From: Bacilli bacterium
Lineage (GTDB): Bacteria; Bacillota_I; Bacilli_A; RF39; UBA660
DNA length: 64,000 nt
Assembly: GCA_017626405.1 (NCBI GenBank)
Contig: JAGAIS010000001.1
Location: 294,885 to 358,884, forward strand
Reading direction: 5' to 3'
Below, piece after piece: positions 8,658-17,673 of this stretch; position 1 is the first letter of the stretch; every line of letters starts with the position of its first letter. Position numbers and translations under genes: made by a program. The notes below the pieces were generated by a model that saw only the letters and a list, made by a program, of their open reading frames with translations, was not told the DNA's origin and did not search any database.

Positions 8658-9752
8658 ATGATTCAGGAATTATTAGATAGTTTAAAGAATAAATATCATT
8701 ATGATGACAATTTATTAAAGGCAATTGAAATAACTGTTAATTTGATGATTAAAAGATATGGCAGTGATTCAATAGATGATATTTTTGAACTATTTAATAA
8801 TATTCCTATTTTTACTGCGGTTGGTTTAAATCAAAAAATGGTAAATGATAAGATGAGTGAGATGTTTGGTGTCAATAATCCTCACATTTTAGTTGATGAA
8901 GAGGAAAATATTTATGGAACAAATTCCGTTGGTTCTGTATGTTGTTATGATCCTATATTCAATGAAGATATGGAAGTAGTAAGTGAATCCAAATTTATAA
9001 TAGTTGAAGATAGAAAGGGAACTATTAAGGAAAAAGATTATATTGATACATTTGGTACGACAATAAATATCCCATATTTTTTACATGAAGTTAATCATGC
9101 TTATGGAATGCAGAAAAGCAAGCATGTAAAGAGAGGAAATCAAATATTATCTAAGCATGGCCTATATACATCTATTACGGATATTACTAAGAGTGAAGAC
9201 AAGTATCATATTCAGACTACTAGCGGTAAAGATATCGTATTCGAAGAAATTATCAATCAGATGATTACTCAAGATATGTTATGTGATTTCTTTAAGGTAT
9301 CTTCTTATGATGAAGTAAAACCAATATTGAATAGTATTAACTATGTTCCTATGGAATATGATTCTCTTTTGGTATTTATTGGAAGAGAACTTGAATTTGC
9401 AATGGGAATAGATGCTATCATGGATTTACGCAGGGAAAACAATGAAGCTATTATAGATGAAATAAATAATATTGCAAGTTCTAGTGATATTGCTATTGAA
9501 TTTTTAAATGGAGAAAAGCCATTTGATTTCTTTATTAATAAAACATATGAATTATTTCAACTAATTGTTAACAAGTATAAATACAAGATTGAAAAATATG
9601 CTGAGTTATCTGCTGAATTAATGTTGGACTCTCTTGCTCCCGTATATGCTTATGCTGATAAGAAGAATAATACGGTAGATTTAGAAAAATATAAACAAAA
9701 GAGAGAAAAAGTAATGAGTCCTTATAATAATCCAGAAAGAAAGATTGATTAG
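8658..9752 (+). CDS. Zincin-like protein with HEVNH motif
   Basis: A 364-residue protein with no signal peptide. The key feature is a hydrophobic stretch followed by HEVNH (residues 143-147), the HExxH zinc-binding/catalytic motif, so it is probably a cytoplasmic metallopeptidase-like protein. Acidic residues downstream (FEEIINQMITQDML) could supply the third ligand. ATG 8658 is chosen because AGGTGA is correctly spaced; an in-frame GTG at 8649 overlaps that site. The last ~25 residues are lysine-rich. I do not recognise the family beyond the motif. It is convergent with the next, minus-strand gene, and no clear terminator separates them. Confidence 0.75.
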   Translation: MIQELLDSLKNKYHYDDNLLKAIEITVNLMIKRYGSDSIDDIFELFNNIPIFTAVGLNQKMVNDKMSEMFGVNNPHILVDEEENIYGTNSVGSVCCYDPIFNEDMEVVSESKFIIVEDRKGTIKEKDYIDTFGTTINIPYFLHEVNHAYGMQKSKHVKRGNQILSKHGLYTSITDITKSEDKYHIQTTSGKDIVFEEIINQMITQDMLCDFFKVSSYDEVKPILNSINYVPMEYDSLLVFIGRELEFAMGIDAIMDLRRENNEAIIDEINNIASSSDIAIEFLNGEKPFDFFINKTYELFQLIVNKYKYKIEKYAELSAELMLDSLAPVYAYADKKNNTVDLEKYKQKREKVMSPYNNPERKID

Positions 9753-9774
9753 TTAAGAGTGAAATGAAGATCTT

Positions 9775-10401
9775 TTATAGTGTTTGCTTTTTTATATCTC
9801 CATAGAAACTATCACTACAATTCTTTAATCGATATTCATTTGCCCTATAAATTTTAGTAAATTCATAGCCGTCATTTTTATCTTGAAAAGCATTAAAGTG
9901 TAGATATCCTATTAGAAATATATTCATCTCTTTTATATTGTTATTATAGAAACTTTTCTTTAAGAATTCTTCTTCAGTAGGAACATACATATAACTTGTT
10001 AAGTCGATAAAATAGAAATGGTTATTATGAATTATGTAGTTGTAGTATAAGTCTTGAATTTTAAATCCATTATCACTTAAGGTAATAATATCTTCTTTTA
10101 TTCCTTCATAGTCTATTTCATTAGGATTTAATTCACTTTCAATTAGTTTATTTTCTGAATAGCCTATGACAATACCATCTCTAATAATTAAATCTTGGGG
10201 TTTGTTAAAGTATTTTAATGGTAGTTCACTAAGTTTTTCTATTCCGTTTATACTTATTAGTTTATAGGGAGAAGTTCTATTATTTGAAAATATCTTTATT
10301 ACTGAATCACCATAATCATATACTGTTACTTCTTTACCTTTGCCTAAAATATTATCATCTCTAATATATTGTTCTATTTTCTCATAATTTATTCTATTCA
10401 T
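9775..10401 (-). CDS. Protein-kinase-like fold protein
   Basis: A 208-residue protein that resembles a minimal protein-kinase or aminoglycoside-kinase fold. A glycine-rich loop (LGKGKEVTVYDY) is followed by VIKIF, where Lys fits the ATP-binding position. Late in the protein DLYYNYII is followed by FIDLTSY, resembling the catalytic-loop D...N and the metal-binding D. The usual HRD and DFG motifs are not kept in full and the length is short. It may be a divergent kinase or a pseudokinase. It is transcribed away from the PurA/PurZ-like gene, with a shared intergenic palindrome. The function is inferred from motif order only. Confidence 0.6.
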   Translation of the reverse strand: MNRINYEKIEQYIRDDNILGKGKEVTVYDYGDSVIKIFSNNRTSPYKLISINGIEKLSELPLKYFNKPQDLIIRDGIVIGYSENKLIESELNPNEIDYEGIKEDIITLSDNGFKIQDLYYNYIIHNNHFYFIDLTSYMYVPTEEEFLKKSFYNNNIKEMNIFLIGYLHFNAFQDKNDGYEFTKIYRANEYRLKNCSDSFYGDIKKQTL

Positions 10402-10426
10402 AAAAACCTCGATCTGTATCTATTAT

Positions 10427-10442
10427 AACAAATATATTTGTT
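10427..10442. repeat. Palindrome between divergent genes
   Basis: AACAAATA followed by its exact reverse complement TATTTGTT. On the minus strand TATAAT (10422-10427) adjoins it, so it lies at the -10 of the kinase-like gene. A regulator site is possible; so is chance in AT-rich DNA. Confidence 0.45.
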
Positions 10443-10502
10443 AAATAGAAAGAGTTATAGTAGAATATATTATTGTAATTTAATGAAGTTAGGATGATTT
10501 TT

Positions 10503-11876
10503 ATGATGCGAAATGTAATTTCAGTTATTGATGGGGCAGCCGGTTCTTGTGGCAAAGCTAAAGTAATAGGTGAGATAGCGACGTTAGAGAATATTAATTT
10601 AGGGGCAAGTGTAACAAATTGTATGCCCAATGCAGGTCATACATTTGTAGATAATTCTGGGAAAAAGTATGTATTTCGTAATATTCCAGTTTCTTCAGTA
10701 AATCCTAATACTGAACTTTTTATTGGTCCAGGATCAGCTATTGATATGGAAGTTTTTAAAGACGAAATAAATCGAGTTAATGAGATTGTTGGAGAACGAA
10801 AGATTTATATTCATGAATTAACTCCTCTAATTGAGGAAAGACATAAGAAGTACGAGAGAGAGCATATAAAGAGCGGTTCTACTTTTAAGGGATGTGGAGC
10901 AGTTTCAAAGGAGAAGATAATGCGCGATGAAAAACTAAATTTCTATAGGACTTTTAAGAATGCGATTGTTTGCTCAAATGAAGAATGGTTGGATCGCCTA
11001 TATACTCATTTAGACAATCCTAAAGAATATGTTATGGTCGAAGGTTCTCAAGGTTGTGATCTCGATTTAAATCATAGTGGAAATTATCCTTATGTTACGA
11101 GTAGAAATGTATCTACTACACAGTTACTTGCCGATTCGGGAATCTCAGCAGAGAGATTGTTACAAACTATATTAGTAATTAGACCTTTTCCAATTAGAAT
11201 TAGCAATATAACTAATTCTGGTAAGTATATATATACGGGGGCTTATGGAAGTGGAGAAGAACTAGCATGGACTCAAGTTAATTTAGCTAGCATGTATGGA
11301 AGTTATCCTTTTAAAGGAGATGTCGATTTATACTCATCTAATATGGCGCGCGATATTGTTTCTAGACTTATTTCTGAGTGTCCACAAGTATATCTAAAAC
11401 AGATATTTAAAGATGATTGGGATTCTATAAAGGTAAATGATATTACTCTTTTGAATGCATTGGAAATAGAGAGATTAGTTCATAAATCACGAGGGGAAAG
11501 GGAGTATCAAACCGAATTAATTGATTTACCAATGCTTGATGCAGATTTACCTTTAAATACAATTATCGATCAATCTGAACAGACAACAGTTACTAAGATG
11601 GAGAGAAGAATATTTGATTTAGATATAAGCAAGTTAAAGAATAATTGTCGTATAAATACTCCTTCTAGTTTATATCTTAATTTTTTTGAACATTTAGGTT
11701 ATGAATATAAAGGGGCAAGTGGATTGTTTGAAGAGTTTTATTTTAATAGATATATTCGAGAGTATTTAGATTGGTTGGAAACTGTTACTGGAGTCTATGT
11801 ATCTGCGTTAGGTACAGGAGAAGTAAATGGTTGTAGAATAGTAAAGGAAAGAATATTGAAAGATATAATTAGGTAA
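10503..11876 (+). CDS. Divergent adenylosuccinate synthetase (PurA/PurZ-like)
   Basis: A protein of about 457 residues recognisable as the adenylosuccinate synthetase family. It has a P-loop equivalent GSCGKAK near the N-terminus, NAGHT (the catalytic His loop), VEGSQGCDLDLNH (family EGAQG..LD.DHG), FPIR, and TTVTKMERRIFD matching the family VTGRxRR aspartate loop. Canonical PurA has GDEGKGK. Here the Asp that acts as catalytic base aligns with Ser, a change I associate with phage PurZ enzymes that act on dGMP. The reaction would be (d)GMP or IMP plus Asp plus a nucleotide; the substrate is uncertain. Start chosen at ATG 10503 (ATG 10506 also possible) because TTAGG abuts the earlier ATG at 10494. 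No other purine gene is nearby. Confidence 0.85.
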   Translation: MMRNVISVIDGAAGSCGKAKVIGEIATLENINLGASVTNCMPNAGHTFVDNSGKKYVFRNIPVSSVNPNTELFIGPGSAIDMEVFKDEINRVNEIVGERKIYIHELTPLIEERHKKYEREHIKSGSTFKGCGAVSKEKIMRDEKLNFYRTFKNAIVCSNEEWLDRLYTHLDNPKEYVMVEGSQGCDLDLNHSGNYPYVTSRNVSTTQLLADSGISAERLLQTILVIRPFPIRISNITNSGKYIYTGAYGSGEELAWTQVNLASMYGSYPFKGDVDLYSSNMARDIVSRLISECPQVYLKQIFKDDWDSIKVNDITLLNALEIERLVHKSRGEREYQTELIDLPMLDADLPLNTIIDQSEQTTVTKMERRIFDLDISKLKNNCRINTPSSLYLNFFEHLGYEYKGASGLFEEFYFNRYIREYLDWLETVTGVYVSALGTGEVNGCRIVKERILKDIIR

Positions 11877-11890
11877 TTGTATTTATTTAA

Positions 11891-11899
11891 TGTTATAAT
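11891..11899 (+). promoter_or_regulatory. Extended -10 promoter of the methyltransferase operon
   Basis: TGTTATAAT, about 38 bases before the methyltransferase start. No terminator is seen between it and the upstream synthetase gene. Confidence 0.55.
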
Positions 11900-11936
11900 T
11901 ATTTTAGATTAAGTGTTTGAAAAAGGGGATGAGTAA

Positions 11937-12701
11937 ATGAAAAATGATTACGATAAATTTGCATCAAAGAGACAGATCGATTTAATAAATGGTCTAAAAC
12001 CTTCACATCGATTTGTCGAAAAACCAATGATGAAGAGCATGATGCCCGAATTAAAGAATAAAAAAATACTAATGCTCGGATGTGGAACGGGAGAGGAATC
12101 GATAATTCTTAAAGACTTTGGAGCTGATGATAAGAATATTATTGGCATTGATTTATCCAAAAATTCAATTCTTCTAGCCAAGAATACTTATCCCGATATT
12201 GATTTTGTTGTTGGCGATATGAACAATTTACCATTTGATGATAATACTTTTGACTTTGTCTATAGCAGTTTAGCTGTGCACTATAGTTCTACTCCAAATA
12301 GAGTATATAATGAAGTTTATCGCGTTTTAAAAAAAGATGGTTTGTTTTTGTTCTCAATTGCTCATCCTCTTAGATGGTCATCACAGGAAAAAGAGATAGA
12401 TGGCAGCGTTATTAGAATTATTGGTTGTTCAAAAAATGATAATGAAAATATAGTATATGGAAAATATCATACTTTTGAAAAACATACTTTTTCTTCTTTT
12501 GCATGGCAAGATGATGGAGAAGTATTAGAATTCTATGTTGGTTCTCCTTCTATGCATTTTAAATTGTTAAAGAATGCCAAGTTTGATATAATTGATTTTA
12601 CAGAATCAAAATGTATTGAAGAAGCTAAAGATGTCGATTTAAATTATTATACTAAAAACTCTGAGATACCTCAGTTTATGGCGTTTTTAGCAAAGAAGTA
12701 A
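11937..12701 (+). CDS. SAM-dependent methyltransferase, class I
   Basis: A 254-residue protein with a Rossmann methyltransferase core. LGCGTGEE is motif I binding SAM, IIGIDLS is motif II with the acidic residue for the ribose, VVGDMNNLPF follows, and YRVLKKDGLFLFS is the post-core motif. It resembles the UbiE/Methyltransf_11 group acting on small molecules rather than DNA methylases; no NPPY or PC motif is seen. AAAAGGGG upstream is the ribosome site. It is followed after 8 bases by the glycosylase-like gene, so the two form an operon. The acceptor is unknown. Confidence 0.88.
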   Translation: MKNDYDKFASKRQIDLINGLKPSHRFVEKPMMKSMMPELKNKKILMLGCGTGEESIILKDFGADDKNIIGIDLSKNSILLAKNTYPDIDFVVGDMNNLPFDDNTFDFVYSSLAVHYSSTPNRVYNEVYRVLKKDGLFLFSIAHPLRWSSQEKEIDGSVIRIIGCSKNDNENIVYGKYHTFEKHTFSSFAWQDDGEVLEFYVGSPSMHFKLLKNAKFDIIDFTESKCIEEAKDVDLNYYTKNSEIPQFMAFLAKK

Positions 12702-12709
12702 GGAGTTTT

Positions 12710-13471
12710 ATGAACAAATTAGAAATATTAAAAAAAGTAGATATTTTATATGCTATGTGGAAAAAGGGAAGTCTTGGAGGCGAATTTATGCCCGAAGATG
12801 AAAACCCTAATCTAGAGCCATCATCAGTAGAAAATTATTTATATTTTACTTTGCCAATGGCATTAAACTATCAGAGAAATTCGTATACTTTATGGGAGAA
12901 TGCCAATAGAACATATAATGATGATGAAACCAGATTTGTTTTTGATCCAAAAGAATGTTTAAAGAGAAGTTTTGATGAAGTTCAAAGTGCTCTAACTAAG
13001 TATAAGGTTGCTTTGCAGAAGCAAAAACAAACGGAAATATGGTTGACTCTTTGCAATACTTTTGTCGAACTATTTAATGGTGATATTAGAAAACTTTTTG
13101 ATATTTGCGGTAATGATGTTGATAAGATCAGAGATTTTATTCAAAATAAAAATAAGAAAAAATTCCCATATCTATCAGGAACTAAATTATGTAATTATTG
13201 GCTATATGTAATATGGCAATATACGGAAGTGGAATATATTAATATTGAAAATTTGACGGTAGCTCCTGATACACATGTTATTAAATCTACACATAGATTG
13301 GGACTTATAAGCGATGAAGAACTTGATAGTTCTAATGTTCAAAACATCGTAATAGAAAGATGGAATGAATTATTTAGGGGAACTAAGTATAAACCAATAG
13401 ATATTCATACGGCGTTATGGTTATGGAGTAGAAATGGGTTCATCGAATTAGATGAAAGTATTTTAGATTAG
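12710..13471 (+). CDS. HhH-GPD DNA glycosylase-like protein
   Basis: A 253-residue protein. Its C-terminal half contains YLSGTKLCNYWL followed by APDTHVIKSTHRLGLI. These resemble the helix-hairpin-helix (LPGVGRKTANVVL) and the VDTHV...RLGL segment of endonuclease III. The residues aligning with the catalytic Lys (Lys159) and Asp (Asp187) are kept; the spacing is about 10 residues longer than in endonuclease III. No four-cysteine iron-sulfur motif is seen at the C-terminus. The first ~120 residues are helical and unfamiliar. A base-excision or nucleoside-processing role is plausible. It is in an operon with the methyltransferase. The call rests on motif resemblance. Confidence 0.65.
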   Translation: MNKLEILKKVDILYAMWKKGSLGGEFMPEDENPNLEPSSVENYLYFTLPMALNYQRNSYTLWENANRTYNDDETRFVFDPKECLKRSFDEVQSALTKYKVALQKQKQTEIWLTLCNTFVELFNGDIRKLFDICGNDVDKIRDFIQNKNKKKFPYLSGTKLCNYWLYVIWQYTEVEYINIENLTVAPDTHVIKSTHRLGLISDEELDSSNVQNIVIERWNELFRGTKYKPIDIHTALWLWSRNGFIELDESILD

Positions 13472-13493
13472 TAAAAAAGGGGTTGAAGTAATT

Positions 13494-15242
13494 GTGAAGA
13501 AAAATAAAGAAAAATCGAATTTTTGGAAAAATGTAAAGAAGACTTGGCAATATATAAAAGATGCTAGGATTAATTTAATTGGTTATGCTTTTGTAAGTAT
13601 TATCGAAGCTGTAATAGGTGCTATATTACCTTTAGTATCTGCAAAAATTATATTAAGTATTACTGATGGAGTAATGAATCAGTTAATACTAACGGCACTA
13701 TCTGTATTTGCTATAGAATTTATTTTATATATCATGTATTACTTTAAAGGTTTCTTTTATCAAAGAGTGTATCAAAAAACACTTATTAATCTACAGACAG
13801 CTGTTGCTAGAGAAACTTTAAATCTCGAGATAAAAGAAATTGATAAAGCATCTTCGGGAATGTTTATTGATCGATTAAATAAAGATACTGGAGATATTTC
13901 TGGGATGTTTATGGAATATACTTATTGGTTATCTTATGTTATATCAAATGTCGGTGTATTAGTAGCAGTATTTATATTGAATAGATATTTATTTATCTAT
14001 GCTATTTTTACTTCTATATGCATATTCTTAATAAATAAGAAAAGATTGAGTAAACAATATGAAGTACAAAAAAATCTAAAGAAAATTCAAGAGAAGAAAA
14101 CTGGTCTTACGGGAGAATTAGTTAGAGGAATAAGAGATATTAAAGTGTTAAATGCTAGTAGTAGTATTTTAAAGCAGACAACTGATAAGATAATTGAATC
14201 TTCTAATGAAGAAGTTAAGATGTTAAATATCAGAAGAATATATCAATATTTTGAGAATAATCTAAGATCTTTAAGTGATTTAGTATTTATAATAATCGGA
14301 TGTTTTCTATATGAAAAATCATTATTAACTATTCCTACATTTGTAATTGTTTATAATTATCAGTCTAAGATAAGAAACTTGTTAATGGGCGTTGTTCAGA
14401 TTTCTGAATTCAATAAAAAGTTTATTGTTGCATCAGACCGAATTTATGAAGTAATTGAAGATGAGAAGTTTGCTAAAGAAAGATTTGGAGATTTAGAAAT
14501 AAAAAAACTAAATGGACATATTGAATTTTGTAATGTTAAATTTGGTTATAATGCTAATAACAAAGAGATTATTAATAATATGAGTTTTGAAATTGAACCA
14601 AATCAAAAAGTTGCATTTGTTGGAAAGAGTGGAGCTGGTAAAACTACTATATTTAGTTTAATAACTAAACTATATTCAATTGATGAAGGTGAGATTTTAT
14701 TAGATGGCTATAATATCAATGAATTAACATGTAATTCTTTGAGAGATAATATGTCTATTATTACTCAAAATCCGTATATATTTAATTTCTCTATTAAAGA
14801 AAATTTACTATTAGCTAAAGAAGATGCCAGTATGAAAGAGATTAGAAATGCTTGTAAAATGGCATGTATCGATGATTTTATTATGTCTTTGCCAGAAAAG
14901 TATGAAACGATGGTTGGGGAAAATGGAGTAATATTATCGGGTGGACAAAAACAGAGACTTGCAATTGCTCGTGCATTACTTATGAAAACTGAGATAATAT
15001 TATTTGATGAAGCAACAAGTGCTTTGGATAATGAAACGCAAAGTGAAATTCAAAATGCCATAGATAATTTAAAGGGTGAATATACAATATTAGTTGTTGC
15101 TCACAGATTATCTACAGTAATTGATTGTGATAAAATTTTTGTAGTCGATGAAGGAAAAATAATTGATAGTGGATCACATAAAGAATTACTTAAGAAAAGT
15201 GAATTCTATAGGAATCTATACGAAAAAGATTTAAATGTTTAA
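13494..15242 (+). CDS. ABC exporter, half-transporter with canonical ATP site
   Basis: A 582-residue half-transporter: a membrane domain with about six segments, then an ATPase with Walker A GKSGAGKT, signature LSGGQKQR, Walker B ILFDEATSALD, and H-loop VAHRLS. All catalytic residues are present, unlike the pair at the left edge, so it can work as a homodimer. The GTG start at 13494 follows AAAAAAGGGG at suitable spacing. It lies 22 bases after the glycosylase-like gene and ends at its own terminator, so it may be the last gene of that operon. The substrate is unknown. Confidence 0.92.
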   Translation: MKKNKEKSNFWKNVKKTWQYIKDARINLIGYAFVSIIEAVIGAILPLVSAKIILSITDGVMNQLILTALSVFAIEFILYIMYYFKGFFYQRVYQKTLINLQTAVARETLNLEIKEIDKASSGMFIDRLNKDTGDISGMFMEYTYWLSYVISNVGVLVAVFILNRYLFIYAIFTSICIFLINKKRLSKQYEVQKNLKKIQEKKTGLTGELVRGIRDIKVLNASSSILKQTTDKIIESSNEEVKMLNIRRIYQYFENNLRSLSDLVFIIIGCFLYEKSLLTIPTFVIVYNYQSKIRNLLMGVVQISEFNKKFIVASDRIYEVIEDEKFAKERFGDLEIKKLNGHIEFCNVKFGYNANNKEIINNMSFEIEPNQKVAFVGKSGAGKTTIFSLITKLYSIDEGEILLDGYNINELTCNSLRDNMSIITQNPYIFNFSIKENLLLAKEDASMKEIRNACKMACIDDFIMSLPEKYETMVGENGVILSGGQKQRLAIARALLMKTEIILFDEATSALDNETQSEIQNAIDNLKGEYTILVVAHRLSTVIDCDKIFVVDEGKIIDSGSHKELLKKSEFYRNLYEKDLNV

Positions 15243-15247
15243 AAAAG

Positions 15248-15272
15248 GACAATTAATAAAAATTGTCTTTTT
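15248..15272 (+). terminator. Intrinsic terminator after the ABC exporter
   Basis: GACAATT (15248-15254) pairs with AATTGTC (15261-15267), followed by five Ts. Confidence 0.8.
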
Positions 15273-15322
15273 CTATTAAAACTAGTTAAATCGTTGCTTA
15301 TAGAAATATTATATAAAATAAA

Positions 15323-15350
15323 AACACAGATTAAATATTAAATCTGTGTT
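15323..15350 (-). terminator. Terminator of the tRNA-Gly gene (bidirectional)
   Basis: AACACAGATT (15323-15332) pairs with AATCTGTGTT (15341-15350). An A-rich left flank gives the T tract for the minus-strand tRNA, and a T-rich right flank could serve the + strand. Confidence 0.8.
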
Positions 15351-15359
15351 ATTTTTAAA

Positions 15360-15434
15360 TGGAGCAAGTGAGGGTAGTCGAAACCCCGTCTCAACCTTGG
15401 CAAGGTTGCATTCTAGCCGTTGAACCACACCTGC
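15360..15434 (-). tRNA. tRNA-Gly(GCC)
   Basis: A complete 75-base cloverleaf on the minus strand with CCA encoded. Acceptor GCAGGTG pairs with CACTTGC with one G-U, and the discriminator is U, usual for bacterial tRNA-Gly. The anticodon stem CAACC/GGTTG encloses loop TTGCCAA, so the anticodon is GCC. The T loop TTCGACT is present. The 343-base stretch between the two coding genes around it holds this gene, its promoter and two terminators. Confidence 0.97.
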
Positions 15435-15445
15435 ATTGCATAAAT

Positions 15446-15474
15446 ACTATAACAAATATATTTAATTAAATCAA
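15446..15474 (-). promoter_or_regulatory. Promoter of tRNA-Gly
   Basis: Read on the minus strand: TTGATT, a 17-base spacer, TATAGT, ending about 11 bases before the tRNA 5' end. Confidence 0.75.
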
Positions 15475-15552
15475 GTGTAAAATTAGAGTTTTTTTATTGT
15501 TTTGATTTCCCATAAGTGATTTAATAAATTACTATAAATATTATTTTTTATG

Positions 15553-15561
15553 TGATATAAT
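15553..15561 (+). promoter_or_regulatory. Extended -10 promoter of the LTA synthase gene
   Basis: TGATATAAT, 25 bases before the start codon. Confidence 0.55.
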
Positions 15562-15585
15562 GTTTAATAGTAGAGAGGTAATAAT

Positions 15586-17673
15586 ATGAAAGGAAAAATT
15601 AGTGAATTATTAAAAAAACTAAAGCATGTTAATTATAAAACAGTATTAAGATACATATATATAAATACAATTAACTTTTTAAAATATAATCGACAATTTA
15701 TATACTTTGTTATATTTACAGTTTTAAGCTGTACACTTCTTAGATATTATACAATTGGAAATTTGCGTACTATGGAAGGCACATATTTTGATATTGCTGT
15801 TATTTTATTACTAGGTAGCATTGCTTATCTATTTAAGCCAAAAAAACAATTTGTATACTTTTTAACTATTATGCTCATATTTACTTTAATGAATATTGTT
15901 AATACAGTTTACTATGCTTTCTTTACTTCTTTTGCTTCATTTAGCTTACTTAGTACTGTAAGTCAAACTGCAACAGTTGGTGGTGCAGTATTTGAAAAAC
16001 TTAAGATCTATCATTTTATATATTTACTAATGCCAATATGTTTTACAATAATTCATATTTATCTAAAGAAACATGATTATATAAAGGCCGTTGAATTAGT
16101 TGAAGATGGTAAAAAGTTATTCTTTGGAGTTGCTATTTTAGGCGGTATTTGTCTATTCCTTAATATTTCTACTTTAGAGGGAAAAGATATCAGTAGATTT
16201 TCAAAACAATGGAATAGGGAATATGTAGTTGAGAGATTTGGCATAATTGTTTATCAGGGAAATGATTTGTTTCAAACTGTTAGAAGTAAATTAAATTCGA
16301 TATTTGGGTATGAAGAAGCAGCAAACGAATTTGTTGATTACTATGTCGAAAATACAATTCCAAAAAGTGATAATAAATATACTAATAAGTTTAAAGGATA
16401 TAATGTAGTTGTAATACATTTAGAGAGTATAATGTCTTTCCTTGTCGATTTAAAGATAAATGGAGAAGAAGTAACTCCTAATTTAAATAAGTTGGTTCAC
16501 GAGGGAATGTATTTTGATAATTTCTATCCTCAAGTAAGTACTGGTACTTCTTCCGATAGTGAGTTTACATTTAATACGAGTTTAATGCCTGCTCAAACGG
16601 GAACAGTAAATGTTAATTTCTTTGATCGTGATTATGTTACTCTTGAAAAACTATTGAGAGAAAAAAATTATTATACATTTAGTATGCATGGCAATAAAGC
16701 TAGTATGTGGAATAGAAATAAAATGCATGAATCTTTGGGATATTTAGATTTTTATTCTAAAGATTACTACGATATCGATGAAGTAATTGGTCTTGGATTA
16801 TCAGATCATTCATTCTTCCTTCAATCAGAAAAGATAATTAGTGATATTAATAAAAATGTTAAGAGCAAAGACAATGATTATAAAAACTATATGGGTACGA
16901 TAATTACTTTATCTAATCATACACCTTTTGATATTGATAATTATGTTGATCCTACAACTTTGTTTGATGTAACATATCATACAGGACTAAAAGATGAAAA
17001 TGGTGAAGAGATAATATATGATTATCTTGAAGGAAAAGACTTTACAACTTTTGGTAATTATATTCAAAGCGTTCATTATGCAGATGAGTGTTTGGGAGAA
17101 TTCTTTGACTATGTAAGAAGTAGTTCCGATTATGATAAAACATTATTTGTAATGTATGGAGATCATGCTGCTCAATTATCTAAAAAACAATTTGGTTTAT
17201 TTGTAAATTATGATTTCACAACAGGAGAACAAAAGGCTAAAGAAGATCCAACATATATAGATTATGATTATTATGAAAATGAAATATATAAGAATACACC
17301 ATTTATTCTATGGACTAAAGATAAGAAAATTAAAGGTAGAGTAAGTTATCCGATGGGAATGATTGATGCTTTACCAACAATTTCCAATATGCTAGGTATT
17401 TATAATCCATATGCTTTAGGACATGATATATTTGAGATTAAAGATGATAATGTTGTCGTTTTCCCTAATGGAAATTTCTTAACAAACAAGTTATATTATA
17501 ATAACTCTAAGAATGAGAGTAGAATATTTGGTATGGAAACTATTGATGATGACTATATCGAAGAGAATAGAAAATATGCAGAAAAAATATTGCAAATATC
17601 TGATGACATAATTGTCTATGATTTAATAAAAAAAGATGGATATAGAATTGAGGAAAAGAAACTTGAACAATAA
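15586..17673 (+). CDS. ltaS: Lipoteichoic acid synthase-like phosphoglycerol transferase
   Basis: A 695-residue membrane enzyme with about five N-terminal membrane segments (residues 35-205) and an external sulfatase-fold domain. HLES holds the metal-binding Glu, GTSSDSEF contains the catalytic Thr region of the LtaS family, and YGDHAAQ supplies the Asp-His metal ligands near the C-terminal third. The family moves glycerol phosphate from phosphatidylglycerol onto the growing lipoteichoic acid chain outside the cell. The length is close to the usual ~650. The ribosome site AGAGAGG precedes the ATG. It overlaps the next small membrane gene, suggesting coupling. Whether it is the main synthase or a paralogue (primase or YfnI-type) cannot be told. 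Confidence 0.9.
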   Translation: MKGKISELLKKLKHVNYKTVLRYIYINTINFLKYNRQFIYFVIFTVLSCTLLRYYTIGNLRTMEGTYFDIAVILLLGSIAYLFKPKKQFVYFLTIMLIFTLMNIVNTVYYAFFTSFASFSLLSTVSQTATVGGAVFEKLKIYHFIYLLMPICFTIIHIYLKKHDYIKAVELVEDGKKLFFGVAILGGICLFLNISTLEGKDISRFSKQWNREYVVERFGIIVYQGNDLFQTVRSKLNSIFGYEEAANEFVDYYVENTIPKSDNKYTNKFKGYNVVVIHLESIMSFLVDLKINGEEVTPNLNKLVHEGMYFDNFYPQVSTGTSSDSEFTFNTSLMPAQTGTVNVNFFDRDYVTLEKLLREKNYYTFSMHGNKASMWNRNKMHESLGYLDFYSKDYYDIDEVIGLGLSDHSFFLQSEKIISDINKNVKSKDNDYKNYMGTIITLSNHTPFDIDNYVDPTTLFDVTYHTGLKDENGEEIIYDYLEGKDFTTFGNYIQSVHYADECLGEFFDYVRSSSDYDKTLFVMYGDHAAQLSKKQFGLFVNYDFTTGEQKAKEDPTYIDYDYYENEIYKNTPFILWTKDKKIKGRVSYPMGMIDALPTISNMLGIYNPYALGHDIFEIKDDNVVVFPNGNFLTNKLYYNNSKNESRIFGMETIDDDYIEENRKYAEKILQISDDIIVYDLIKKDGYRIEEKKLEQ

